Shown: in pieces, positions 1-7,464 of the stretch
How positions within the stretch are numbered: the stretch's first letter is position 1
How the letters are laid out: every line of letters starts with the position of its first letter
Assembly (NCBI GenBank): GCA_023435645.1
Contig: JAEYRK010000057.1
Span: forward strand, 1-35,711
DNA from: Bacillota bacterium
GTDB taxonomy: Bacteria; Bacillota; Clostridia; Lachnospirales; Lachnospiraceae
DNA length: 35,711 nt
Direction of reading: 5' to 3'
Notes under the pieces: generated by a model
Told to the model about the DNA's origin: nothing
Seen by the model: only the letters and a program-made list of their open reading frames with translations
The model's database searches: none
Made by a program: the position numbers and the translations under genes

Positions 1-120
1 TTCTATTATAATGGGAAAAAGGCCTGGGTTTCCGGTCGCAATATTCAGAAGCTGAACAGCATCGGAGAGCAGAATGTGAAAAAGGAGATGTTCTTAAAAC
101 GATTGGAGAGTATTCTGTAG
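1..120 (+). CDS. C-terminal fragment of an unidentified protein
   Basis: The first 120 bases read as an open frame from base 1 to a TAG stop at 118-120, giving the last 39 residues of a protein that begins outside the window. The fragment opens with an aromatic and basic stretch (FYYNGKKAWVSGRN) and ends in a charged helix (KKEMFLKRLESIL). The aromatic part is reminiscent of the end of an SH3-like wall-binding domain, but this is too short to assign and I do not claim a function. A separate promoter follows, so this gene and the next are probably separate transcription units. Confidence 0.5.
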   Translation, partial: FYYNGKKAWVSGRNIQKLNSIGEQNVKKEMFLKRLESIL

Positions 121-196
121 AGGTGGATGGTGTGCCTACATCTTCCTATGAAAATGGGCACACTTATCCGTACGGATCTTCATGAACGGCTGGGGA

Positions 197-225
197 TTGC
201 TTAATGAAGGCTGGTAAGCTATAAT
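197..225 (+). promoter_or_regulatory. Sigma-A type promoter for the PEGA-domain gene
   Basis: A -35 box TTGCTT (197-202), a 17-nt spacer and a perfect -10 box TATAAT (220-225) lie about 50 bases before the ATG at 275. A 12-bp perfect palindrome ATCCGTACGGAT (166-177) sits about 20 bases upstream of the -35 box and could be an upstream regulator site, though palindromes of this size can arise by chance. Confidence 0.6.
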
Positions 226-274
226 AGATACAAAGATACAGATAAAGCTGCCAAGTAATTGAGGATACATCACT

Positions 275-1729
275 ATGAATCGATCAAAGAACAATAGAAT
301 CAACTGGATACCGATTGTCAGCACACTGGCCGGATTAACGGTATTTTCCTTCATTCTGATTCTCGCATTAGCGCAGGCGGCCAAGGAGGCACAGCCCTCC
401 GGAAAGCCGAGACCTCTGAAGACATCCACAAGGGAGGATGCTGTTATTGACAAGGCTCCGGGCTATGATCGTGAGATACTGGCTGTGGTCAAGGAGCTGG
501 ATCAGGAGAATCAAAGGATAACCCTGCTTGACACCGGAAGTAAGGAACCCATGATACTGTTTTATTCAGGTGGAACGGATGTCACCGACAAATTTGGTCA
601 GGTGATTTCTGTCAGTCAGATTCCCGTGGGGGCCATGGTGGATGCTTATTATGACGAAAATAATCATAAGCTTAGTAAGCTGCAGATCTCAACCAAGGCT
701 TGGGAATACCTTGGGGTGAATAATCTGGGAATCCATCCCGCTGACCGGATGATGAAAATAGGTAGGACAAAATATAAGTATGATGATAAGATTGTGGTGA
801 TCAATGACGGGGAATTTGTCAGTGTCAATACGCTTGCCGAACAGGATGAGCTAGATATATGGGGATATGATCAGACCATATGGTCCATCACCGTGGCGAA
901 GGGACATGGCATCGTTACTCTGGTTGACGAGGGGGCTTTCCTGGGTGGAAGTGTAACAGTAGGGTATGAAGCGATGCAAACGATAACAGAGGGGCTGAAG
1001 CTGACCGTCAGAGAAGGGAATTTTAACCTGACAGTGGAGAACGGAAAATATAGCGGAACGAAGAATGTTACAATAAATAGGAATCAAGTAACGGAGGTTT
1101 CCCTTAAGGAGCTGGGACCGGAACCGGTGAAGCGCGGCAGGATTACCTTTGATATCAAACCCTTTGGAGCGGATCTTTTTATCGATGGAGAGCTAACCAA
1201 CTATGGTAGCCCGGTAGAGCTTACCTATGGCAATCATGAGATCAAGGTATCTCTGGGAGGATATATCACCTATAGCGGTAGCTTACGGGTGGATGTAGCA
1301 GGTAAGAAGATAAAGATTAGTCTTCCCGAGGAAAAAAGCACCGAGCCTGCCAAGGTTACAGAGACCGAAGATGAGAACGAAGACCTACCGGGGGATACCG
1401 GTACCAGACCCGGGACTGTATATAATGAATGGAATTATCCAGGGGAGAACGATGGCTACGAGGATGATCCCGAGGATGATGCTACGGAAGAGGAATATAT
1501 CCTTGATGAAGAACATCATATTTATGTACAATATCCGGAAGGTGCCTCAGTATATCTGAATGGGGATTATATGGGGATATCTCCGGGCAGCTTCCAGAAG
1601 GTAATCGGAAGCCATGTCTTGACCTTCATCCGGGAGGGATATGAGACCAAGAGCTATACGATTGATGTCCTCGATGATGGTTTGGATATGTACCTAAGTC
1701 TTCCGGACCTAATGAAGACCGGCAGGTGA
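275..1729 (+). CDS. Membrane-anchored PEGA-domain protein
   Basis: A 484-residue protein with an uncleaved signal anchor (about residues 10-36, WIPIVSTLAGLTVFSFILIL) followed by an exported region. Beta-rich PEGA-like modules occur at about 290-355 (ITFDIKPFGADLFIDGE) and about 415-475 (IYVQYPEGASVYLNGDYMG). A more divergent third may lie at about 200-280. Between the two clear modules is a very acidic, proline- and glycine-containing linker (about 355-410). PEGA domains are found in surface and S-layer-like proteins of many bacteria. The role is inferred to be extracellular binding or scaffolding; no catalytic motif is visible. The ATG at 275 has a GAGGA about 10 bases upstream, and its own promoter lies at 197-225. 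Confidence 0.75.
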   Translation: MNRSKNNRINWIPIVSTLAGLTVFSFILILALAQAAKEAQPSGKPRPLKTSTREDAVIDKAPGYDREILAVVKELDQENQRITLLDTGSKEPMILFYSGGTDVTDKFGQVISVSQIPVGAMVDAYYDENNHKLSKLQISTKAWEYLGVNNLGIHPADRMMKIGRTKYKYDDKIVVINDGEFVSVNTLAEQDELDIWGYDQTIWSITVAKGHGIVTLVDEGAFLGGSVTVGYEAMQTITEGLKLTVREGNFNLTVENGKYSGTKNVTINRNQVTEVSLKELGPEPVKRGRITFDIKPFGADLFIDGELTNYGSPVELTYGNHEIKVSLGGYITYSGSLRVDVAGKKIKISLPEEKSTEPAKVTETEDENEDLPGDTGTRPGTVYNEWNYPGENDGYEDDPEDDATEEEYILDEEHHIYVQYPEGASVYLNGDYMGISPGSFQKVIGSHVLTFIREGYETKSYTIDVLDDGLDMYLSLPDLMKTGR

Positions 1730-1822
1730 TATGTTGGAGCTTTATGTCAAATGTAAAATGAATGGTAAGGAAATCATCATAAAATAGAGCATGATTAGGC
1801 TTTGTGTCTATGAATTTTTTGC

Positions 1823-1889
1823 TCCCCTCTCTTTTCAAAATAGCCAGGGTAGGCTATAATGAATGTAAATTTATGGAAAAGAGAGGGGA
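1823..1889 (+). promoter_or_regulatory. 14-bp inverted repeat enclosing a promoter and covering the RBS
   Basis: TCCCCTCTCTTTTC (1823-1836) is the exact reverse complement of GAAAAGAGAGGGGA (1876-1889). The right arm contains the ribosome binding site (AGAGGGG, 1882-1888) of the gene starting at 1894. The loop contains a perfect -10 box TATAAT (1855-1860) with a possible -35 TTTTCA (1832-1837) at 17-nt spacing, which overlaps the left arm. It also holds a small nested dyad, TAGCC/GGCTA. Transcripts arriving from upstream would carry both arms and could mask the RBS. A transcript started at the internal promoter would lack the left arm. Alternatively the repeat is a DNA operator across the promoter. 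Confidence 0.55.
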
Positions 1890-1893
1890 TTTT

Positions 1894-3039
1894 ATGGTGC
1901 AAAATCTATTCAGCCAGAATATACTAATCTATATTTATGCTGGTCTATGTGGACTGGGGCTTTTTGTCCGTTTTATTTTAGAACTGATACATATTCGTCT
2001 GATTTCCGAAACGGACAACCTTAGTGCCACAAAAAACAAGACCCTAAAGCACATGAAGATGAAATTTGAGACCTGTTATAAGCTAAAAATAGGTGTGAAT
2101 AATGTGGATACCTTTGTGGATAAAAACATATTAAGGTACCGTTTTTGTGGAATTTTATTATCCACATGGGAAAACTTTAGTGGACAAGTTCTTCTGTTGA
2201 GCTTTTTAATTGTACCAGTCAGCACGGTTTTTGGTGTTATTTTTGATTGTGGACAAGATGAGATTATTAATGCGGGTGCTGTTGGTATCCTGACAGGCTC
2301 CATATTAATCCTTGTGGATAGAATCGTAAACCTATCAACCAAGAAGAGGGTAATCCGTCTGAACCTAATGGACTATCTGGAGAATTTCTGTAAGGTTAGG
2401 CTGGAGCAGGAGGCCTTTCGTCCTGAGCTGCTGGAACAATACCGCAAGGAATATTTTCAAGCCTTTGATGCTGTTCAGCAGATAAGCTCAGCTGCAGAAG
2501 TGATGAAGGATGACTCAAAGAGTGAGATTAACAGGCGAAGAGAAGCAAGGCTTCGGAAGGAAGAGGACAAAAGAGCCCTGCAACGAAAGAGGGAAGCAGA
2601 GCAAAAGAAAATTGAGGAGGCAAGAAAAGAGCAGGAAAGAAAAAAGCTGGAGGAAAGAAAGAGACTTGCCGCTAAAAGAAGGGAAGAAGAGCTTCTGAAG
2701 CTGGAAGAGGAGCGGGAGGCTCTGGAGCGAAGAAGAGCCGAAATGAAGAAGAGGGCAGAAGAAAAGCAGCAGATGAGCGGAAAGAAGCAAAAAGCAGCAG
2801 ACTCGGTTGTAAACTCTATACAAAGGGCGGAGGAAGAGTTTGCAGCTGCGAATAAGAAAGAGGATATCAAACAGACTTTGGCTGATGATGATGAGACCGC
2901 AGCAGAGCTGGAGGCTGCGACAATGGGAAATATCAGTGAACAAGCAAATCCGCTGACAGCAGAGAAGAGTAAAACGAGGCCAATCAGTCCCCAGGAGGAG
3001 AAGCTGATAGAGGATATTTTAAAGGAATTCTTTGCATAA
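1894..3039 (+). CDS. Membrane protein with long charged coiled coil, unknown function
   Basis: I do not recognise this 381-residue protein. It has a hydrophobic segment near the N-terminus (about residues 8-30) and a hydrophobic pair at about 97-150 (VLLLSFLIVPVSTVFGVIF, then AVGILTGSILILV). A long cytosolic-looking region very rich in Lys, Arg and Glu follows from about 205 to 320, typical of an extended coiled coil. The end is a short conserved-looking tail (ISPQEEKLIEDILKEFF). The start was set at 1894 because AGAGGGG lies 5 bases before it; in-frame codons further upstream (such as ATG 1873) have no ribosome binding site. A structural or trafficking role at the membrane is possible, but this is a guess. 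Its expression may be gated by the inverted repeat at 1823-1889. Confidence 0.7.
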   Translation: MVQNLFSQNILIYIYAGLCGLGLFVRFILELIHIRLISETDNLSATKNKTLKHMKMKFETCYKLKIGVNNVDTFVDKNILRYRFCGILLSTWENFSGQVLLLSFLIVPVSTVFGVIFDCGQDEIINAGAVGILTGSILILVDRIVNLSTKKRVIRLNLMDYLENFCKVRLEQEAFRPELLEQYRKEYFQAFDAVQQISSAAEVMKDDSKSEINRRREARLRKEEDKRALQRKREAEQKKIEEARKEQERKKLEERKRLAAKRREEELLKLEEEREALERRRAEMKKRAEEKQQMSGKKQKAADSVVNSIQRAEEEFAAANKKEDIKQTLADDDETAAELEAATMGNISEQANPLTAEKSKTRPISPQEEKLIEDILKEFFA

Positions 3040-3085
3040 TAATCACATACCCTATGGCTCTAATTCTGTAAAAAGCTCTGATTAC

Positions 3086-3150
3086 AACCGGAAAAGAGGA
3101 CAACTCGCTACGGGCGGACCAAGTCCATCTTTTCCGGTTTTACTTATTTT
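3086..3150 (+). terminator. Rho-independent terminator before pgi
   Basis: AACCGGAAAAGA (3086-3097) pairs perfectly with TCTTTTCCGGTT (3128-3139), and an inner GGAC/GTCC adds four pairs. A T-rich run (TTTTACTTATTTTT) follows. It ends transcription of the coiled-coil membrane protein gene and separates it from pgi. Confidence 0.75.
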
Positions 3151-3164
3151 TGGCAAAATCATGA

Positions 3165-3193
3165 TTGAATAAAACAAAGCTCTTTGTTAGAAT
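3165..3193 (+). promoter_or_regulatory. Sigma-A type promoter of pgi
   Basis: TTGAAT (3165-3170), a 17-nt spacer and TAGAAT (3188-3193) lie 33 bases before the pgi ATG and just after the preceding terminator, so pgi is likely transcribed on its own. Confidence 0.65.
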
Positions 3194-3226
3194 ATAAGAA
3201 AAATAGGCAAAGGAGTGTAATAGAAT

Positions 3227-4576
3227 ATGGTAATTAAGGTTAGCTTTGATTATTCTACAGCGGATAAGTTCATCCAGCCTTCTGAGATAGACATGAGTAA
3301 GTCAGCAGCGATTGCGGCGAAGGAGATGCTTGTCAATAGAACCGCTGCCGGTAATGATTATCTGGGTTGGATTGATTTACCGATCAATTATGATAGAGAG
3401 GAATTTGCACGGATAGAGCAGGCAGCAGAGAAAATCAAAAGGGACTCGGAGGTATTGCTTGTTATTGGTATCGGCGGCTCCTACCTGGGAGCCAGGGCTG
3501 CGATAGAGTTTTTAAGACACAGCTTCTATAATTGTGTATCCAAAGAGATACGTAAAACCCCTGAAATCTATTTTGTCGGGAATAATATTAGCAGCACCTA
3601 TATGAATCACCTGATAGAAGTAATCGGCAGCAGAGACTTTTCGATCAATGTAATCAGTAAGTCGGGAACAACAACCGAACCGGCCATCGCGTTTCGAGTA
3701 TTTAAGAAGCTGCTGAATGAGAAATACGGCAGGAAGGAAGCGGCAAAGAGAATCTATGCGACGACGGATAAGGCAAAGGGTGCTTTAAAAAATCTGGCGA
3801 CGGAAGAAGGCTACGAAAGCTTTGCCGTTCCCGATGATGTGGGGGGAAGATATTCCGTACTGACAGCTGTGGGTTTATTACCGATAGCCGTAAGCGGAGC
3901 CGATATCAGGAAGCTTATGGAGGGAGCAGCCAGTATGCGTAGCTATTGTCTGGAGAATTCCTTCGAGCAGAATGACTCACTAAAGTATGCGGCAGTCCGT
4001 AATATTCTGCAAAAGAAGGGCAAGAGTATAGAGATTCTGGTAAACTATGAGCCCTCCCTGCATTTTGTTTCGGAGTGGTGGAAGCAGCTCTTTGGAGAGA
4101 GTGAGGGAAAGGATCAAAAGGGAATCTATCCTGCATCGGTTGATTTTACAACAGATTTGCATTCCATGGGACAATTTATCCAGGATGGTCAGAGAACCCT
4201 CTTTGAGACAGTGTTAACAGTGGAGCAAACCGACTCGGAAATCATTCTTGAGAAGGAAGAGGTGGATCTGGATGGGCTGAATTATCTGGAGGGTAAGAGT
4301 GTGGATTTCATCAACAAGAGTGCGATGAAGGGAACACTGCTGGCCCACACCGATGGGAATGTTCCGAATCTGATGGTTACTATTCCGGAGAAGAATGAAT
4401 TCTACCTGGGCGAGCTTTTCTATTTCTTTGAATTTGCCTGTGGTGTCAGCGGATATATGCTGGGGGTAAATCCCTTTGATCAGCCCGGAGTGGAGAGCTA
4501 TAAGAAGAATATGTTTGCATTGCTTGGAAAGCCGGGATTTGAAGCCCAGAGAGAAGAGCTGTTAAAGAGATTATAA
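3227..4576 (+). CDS. pgi: Glucose-6-phosphate isomerase
   Basis: A 449-residue enzyme, the usual length of the short Firmicutes form, that interconverts glucose 6-phosphate and fructose 6-phosphate in the cytosol for glycolysis and gluconeogenesis. The sugar isomerase (SIS) fold signatures are present: IGIGGSYLGARA near residue 80 and the phosphate-binding loop SKSGTTTEP near 145. The C-terminal part contains FNPFDQPGV-like sequence (VNPFDQPGVESYKK), characteristic of the family. A GGAG lies about 11 bases before the ATG at 3227. The gene has its own promoter upstream and a shared bidirectional terminator downstream, and is therefore monocistronic. Confidence 0.97.
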   Translation: MVIKVSFDYSTADKFIQPSEIDMSKSAAIAAKEMLVNRTAAGNDYLGWIDLPINYDREEFARIEQAAEKIKRDSEVLLVIGIGGSYLGARAAIEFLRHSFYNCVSKEIRKTPEIYFVGNNISSTYMNHLIEVIGSRDFSINVISKSGTTTEPAIAFRVFKKLLNEKYGRKEAAKRIYATTDKAKGALKNLATEEGYESFAVPDDVGGRYSVLTAVGLLPIAVSGADIRKLMEGAASMRSYCLENSFEQNDSLKYAAVRNILQKKGKSIEILVNYEPSLHFVSEWWKQLFGESEGKDQKGIYPASVDFTTDLHSMGQFIQDGQRTLFETVLTVEQTDSEIILEKEEVDLDGLNYLEGKSVDFINKSAMKGTLLAHTDGNVPNLMVTIPEKNEFYLGELFYFFEFACGVSGYMLGVNPFDQPGVESYKKNMFALLGKPGFEAQREELLKRL

Positions 4577-4666
4577 CAGGAGTTTAATCAGTCAGCAGAT
4601 ATCATTTTCCGAATAGGGAATGATGTCTGCTGTCACATTCATATCATCAAAGAGTATAATATAGTA

Positions 4667-4843
4667 ATGATATGATGCAGCAGGCAGTAATGAAGGATTT
4701 GTTACATATCTTTGATCATTCGCAACCGAATCCCTTTTACCTCATACTGAGTGTGAACAGATTACTGCCATGATACCCTACCAGAATTATTCGGCTGCTT
4801 AACATAGATATGACTAACCGCCCCTTTTTAAGGGGCGGTTTTG
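4667..4843 (+). ncRNA. Candidate structured small RNA downstream of pgi
   Basis: The 300-base gap after pgi holds no plausible gene, but it has the parts of an RNA gene. There is a GTCACA (4632-4637), 17-nt, TATAAT (4655-4660) promoter-like pair, and a strong terminator at the end (4816-4843). Between them are nested complementary arms: GCAGC (4677-4681) with GCTGC (4794-4798), and GGCAGTAAT (4683-4691) with ATTACTGCC (4761-4769). Inside these are two small hairpins, ATTCG/CGAAT (4718-4731) and CTCA/TGAG (4741-4751). The order of arms is compatible with one rod-like fold of about 175 nt, a size similar to 6S RNA, but I cannot identify the family. Another imperfect hairpin (about 4592-4626) follows the pgi stop and may end pgi. 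Confidence 0.35.
4816..4843. terminator. Bidirectional terminator between pgi and trhA
   Basis: AACCGCCCCTT (4816-4826) pairs perfectly with AAGGGGCGGTT (4830-4840) around a 3-base loop. T-rich sequence follows on the plus strand. On the minus strand the arm's own TT leads into AGTCATATC, so termination is likely stronger in the plus direction. It lies between two converging genes. Confidence 0.85.
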
Positions 4844-4876
4844 TTGTGAATTGTTGCTTGGTGAGATGGGGATTGT

Positions 4877-5545
4877 TTACGGCATCACTGCGATATAATT
4901 ATACATCAGAATGAAGTGGCAGAGGCTGCCACCCATGACGAACAGGTGGAAGATCTCATGGGAGCCGAAGTATTTATGCCTGCTGTTGAAGATCGGAAGC
5001 TTCAAGGCATAGATCACACCTCCGACGGTATAGATGATACCTCCTGCCAGGAGCCAATAGAAGGCTGCTGTTGGCAAGGAATTAATAATCTGCGTGAAGG
5101 CCAGAACGCAGGTCCAACCCATGGCAATGTAGACTACAGAGGAAAACCACTTCGGGCAATTCACCCAGAAGCCGGTTACGATGATACCCATCAGAGCCAG
5201 ACTCCAGATCAGTGCAAGAAGAAGGAGGCCGACGGAATTCCCTAAGGCGATGATGCAGATCGGAGTATAGGTTCCGGCAATCAATACATAGATCATCATG
5301 TGATCAAATTTTTTCAGCCTTCGGTTCACCTTAATTGATATGTTAAAGGTATGGTAGATTGTACTTGCTACATATAATAAAATCATACTCAGTATAAAGA
5401 TACCAAGAGAGACCGTGTGAACATATCCAGGATTAGCAGCAGCCTTCAAAAGAAGCGGTGTAGAAGCAAACAAAGCCATGAATGTTCCAATCAGATGGGT
5501 TACAGCACTCCCGGGGTCCTTTGCCCTTACATTTTTCAGTGTCAT
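4877..5545 (-). CDS. trhA: TrhA / hemolysin III family integral membrane protein
   Basis: A 222-residue protein with seven predicted membrane segments, the normal architecture and length of the bacterial hemolysin III (TrhA, YqfA) branch of the PAQR superfamily. Family signatures are visible: an early HLIGTF, the IYHTFN after the second segment, FDHMMIYVLIAGTYTP in the third, and SHEIFHLFVMGGSLCHF near the end, whose histidines form the presumed metal site. In bacteria the family is linked to membrane-energetics homeostasis; the hemolysin name is historical and toxicity should not be assumed. AAGGAG lies about 11 bases before the ATG. It is transcribed alone, divergent from the DUF951 gene. 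Confidence 0.92.
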   Translation of the reverse strand: MTLKNVRAKDPGSAVTHLIGTFMALFASTPLLLKAAANPGYVHTVSLGIFILSMILLYVASTIYHTFNISIKVNRRLKKFDHMMIYVLIAGTYTPICIIALGNSVGLLLLALIWSLALMGIIVTGFWVNCPKWFSSVVYIAMGWTCVLAFTQIINSLPTAAFYWLLAGGIIYTVGGVIYALKLPIFNSRHKYFGSHEIFHLFVMGGSLCHFILMYNYIAVMP

Positions 5546-5711
5546 ATAAATCAGCTCCTTCAGTAGTTTTATGTTGTTATAGTTTTACCAGCATAATTAT
5601 GTAGTATACATGACGTAACATAAATTCTATGTGATATAGTAATCAATACTACGTTGTGTATAGACACATACTACAACATATCATTTAGAAATGCAACCAT
5701 TAAATTTAAGA

Positions 5712-5740
5712 TTTCAAAAATTTTTTGACTATGGTATACT
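5712..5740 (+). promoter_or_regulatory. Extended -10 promoter of the DUF951-HAD operon
   Basis: TGGTATACT (5732-5740) is an extended -10 element (TGN plus TATACT), with a weak -35 (TTTCAA, 5712-5717) at 17 nt. The rest of the 278-base divergent gap (5546-5823) is very AT-rich. It holds several short dyads, for example TGTGT-ATAG-ACACA near 5655, which may be regulator sites. No clear trhA promoter could be chosen on the minus strand. Confidence 0.45.
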
Positions 5741-5823
5741 ATACATATGAGTTCCCTATAAGAGATAAGGTCGTTATATGATCAAGTAGTAAGAGGATGT
5801 TCAGGACAGGAGGTTGTTTTCGT

Positions 5824-6012
5824 ATGGATTTGAATATCGGAGAGGTGGTAAAACTTAAGAAGCCACATCCCTGCGGAAGCAGTGAATGGGAGATTCTTAG
5901 AGTGGGGATGGATTTCCGCCTGAAGTGCCTTGGCTGTGGGCATCAGATTATGATTCCCAGAAAACAGGTGGAAAAAAGTATCAAACAAGTAAGAAAGCCA
6001 GATCAAAAATAA
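5824..6012 (+). CDS. DUF951 small zinc-binding-like protein
   Basis: A 62-residue protein matching the DUF951 family, small proteins of Firmicutes usually around 65 residues. The family core is intact: LNIGEVVKLKKPHPCG, the W-E-I-L-R-V segment, and LKCLGCGHQIMIPR. The three cysteines (one in HPCG, two in CLGC) suggest a metal site; this is an inference. The start at 5824 follows AGGAGG (5808-5813) by 10 bases; an in-frame ATG at 5797 lies before that site and is rejected. The function is not established. The HAD phosphatase gene starts 37 bases after its stop, so the two are probably cotranscribed. Confidence 0.88.
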   Translation: MDLNIGEVVKLKKPHPCGSSEWEILRVGMDFRLKCLGCGHQIMIPRKQVEKSIKQVRKPDQK

Positions 6013-6049
6013 TCAGACTTTGATCGGAGCATAAGAGAAAGGAAATACA

Positions 6050-6700
6050 ATGGATTATATTTTAATAGACCTGGATGGCACAATCACCAATCCAAAAGAA
6101 GGAATCACCAAATCCGTACAATATGCCCTGAAGGAGATGGGCATTGTTGTCGAGGATTTAAATACCCTGACAAAGCATATTGGACCGCCACTTAAGGATG
6201 CCTTTGTGGAATACTATGGTTTTCAAGAGGAGGAAGCAAACCGGGCAGTGGATAAATACCGGGAATTTTATAACCTACACGGTATTTTTGATAACATTCC
6301 CTATGAGGGAATAGAACAGCTATTATCCGGATGGAAGAATGCGGGCAAAAGCATCATCGTTGCAACCTCAAAGCCGGAGCCGCTGGCCAGAAGGATTTTG
6401 GAGCATTTTGGTCTGGATATTTATTTTACCGATATCTGTGGTGCTACCTTTGATGACCTACGCTCCCAAAAGGATGAGGTAATTCGGTATGCATTAGAGA
6501 AGAATCAAATAAGAGAGCTTTCCAAGGTAGTCATGGTGGGCGATCGGAAATATGATACGATCGGTGCTAAGAAAGTGGGTATTTCCTCTGTAGGAGTGCT
6601 GTATGGGTTCGGAAGTAAAGAGGAGTTAATGGAAGCCGGTACGGACCTGATTGTTGCGACGGTAGAGGAGCTGTATGAGGCCATATTGGAGCTTCCATGA
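6050..6700 (+). CDS. HAD-family phosphatase, phosphoglycolate phosphatase-like
   Basis: A 216-residue haloacid dehalogenase superfamily hydrolase of the HAD_2/Gph type. Motif I is DLDGT (residues 7-11, nucleophile and general acid aspartates), motif II is ATSKP with its serine, and motif IV is MVGDRKYDTIGAK near residue 165. An alpha-helical cap lies between motifs I and II (about residues 15-85). Such enzymes dephosphorylate small phosphometabolites such as phosphoglycolate, nucleotides or sugar phosphates; the substrate cannot be read from sequence. AAAGGAAA precedes the ATG. It is probably cotranscribed with the DUF951 gene. Confidence 0.9.
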   Translation: MDYILIDLDGTITNPKEGITKSVQYALKEMGIVVEDLNTLTKHIGPPLKDAFVEYYGFQEEEANRAVDKYREFYNLHGIFDNIPYEGIEQLLSGWKNAGKSIIVATSKPEPLARRILEHFGLDIYFTDICGATFDDLRSQKDEVIRYALEKNQIRELSKVVMVGDRKYDTIGAKKVGISSVGVLYGFGSKEELMEAGTDLIVATVEELYEAILELP

Positions 6701-6807
6701 AGAGAAGCGCTATAGGAAGCGGTGCTGTCCTTGGATGGGAGACCTTGATTACCCTCTAGAAGGACTCTGCTTCCTCCAATGACCCTTAGGGAGAAAGGGA
6801 GCTGTAT

Positions 6808-7401
6808 ATGAGGATTTACGATATTACACAGGAGCTATTTGGGGGAAAGGTATACCCCGGTGATTCTGCACCCACCTTTGAAAGGGTGCTTAAGATATCG
6901 GAAGGCGCCTCCTGCAACGTTACAACGCTGTGTCTCGGTGCCCATAACGGTACTCACATGGATGCACCCTATCACTTTTACGACGAAGGGAAAACCATTG
7001 ATCAGCTGGACCTCCATCGTTGCATCGGACCCTGTCAGGTAGTGGATTTATCCGCTATGAACAGGGAGGAGCTGGAGCGCTTCCTCTTAGTCTGCAAAAA
7101 AAGAATTTTGATTAAGGGAAATACAGAAATCACCTTGGAGCTGGCGAAGCTTTTTAATCAATACCATATTATTTTAATCGGAGTGGAGGGTCAGAGCGTC
7201 GGTCCGGAGGGTGCACCGATGCCAGTTCATCTGGAACTTCTGAAGGAAGAGGTTGTTTTGCTGGAGGGGTTGCTACTGGCAGATATACCGGAGGGTGAGT
7301 ATTTTCTGTCCGCAGCACCGCTTAAACTGGGTGGCAGTGATGGAGCACCCTGCAGAGCTGTCCTTTTCTCCTTTGATGAAACTGATGCTTGTAATTATTA
7401 A
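6808..7401 (+). CDS. Cyclase family metal-dependent hydrolase (kynurenine formamidase-like)
   Basis: A 197-residue protein of the putative cyclase family (PF04199), to which kynurenine formamidase (KynB) and isatin hydrolase belong. The hallmark metal-binding motif is intact as HNGTHMDAPYHF (about residues 46-57), and the N-terminal DITQELF and PGDSAPTFE segments are typical. The substrate is not known: there are no tryptophan-degradation genes nearby, so KynB should not be assigned. GGGAG precedes the ATG at 6808. It lies 107 bases after the HAD gene and about 60 bases before the HD-GYP gene on the same strand, so cotranscription with either is possible. Confidence 0.85.
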   Translation: MRIYDITQELFGGKVYPGDSAPTFERVLKISEGASCNVTTLCLGAHNGTHMDAPYHFYDEGKTIDQLDLHRCIGPCQVVDLSAMNREELERFLLVCKKRILIKGNTEITLELAKLFNQYHIILIGVEGQSVGPEGAPMPVHLELLKEEVVLLEGLLLADIPEGEYFLSAAPLKLGGSDGAPCRAVLFSFDETDACNY

Positions 7402-7464
7402 GCGAAAATTGTATACTACTGGTAGGAGATGGTACAAAAGAAAAGGGATAGGGGTGTAAGGGAG

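Noticed and set aside
148..204. 18-codon frame before the PEGA-domain gene
   Set aside because: It has no ribosome binding site and overlaps the promoter's -35 box.
2475..2943. Two minus-strand frames (Ser/Phe/Leu-rich products) opposite the coiled-coil region
   Set aside because: They reflect the purine-rich coding strand of the charged coiled coil; no ribosome binding site was seen.
4916..5245. 109-codon plus-strand frame within trhA
   Set aside because: It lies fully opposite the well-supported trhA gene and the product is not family-like.
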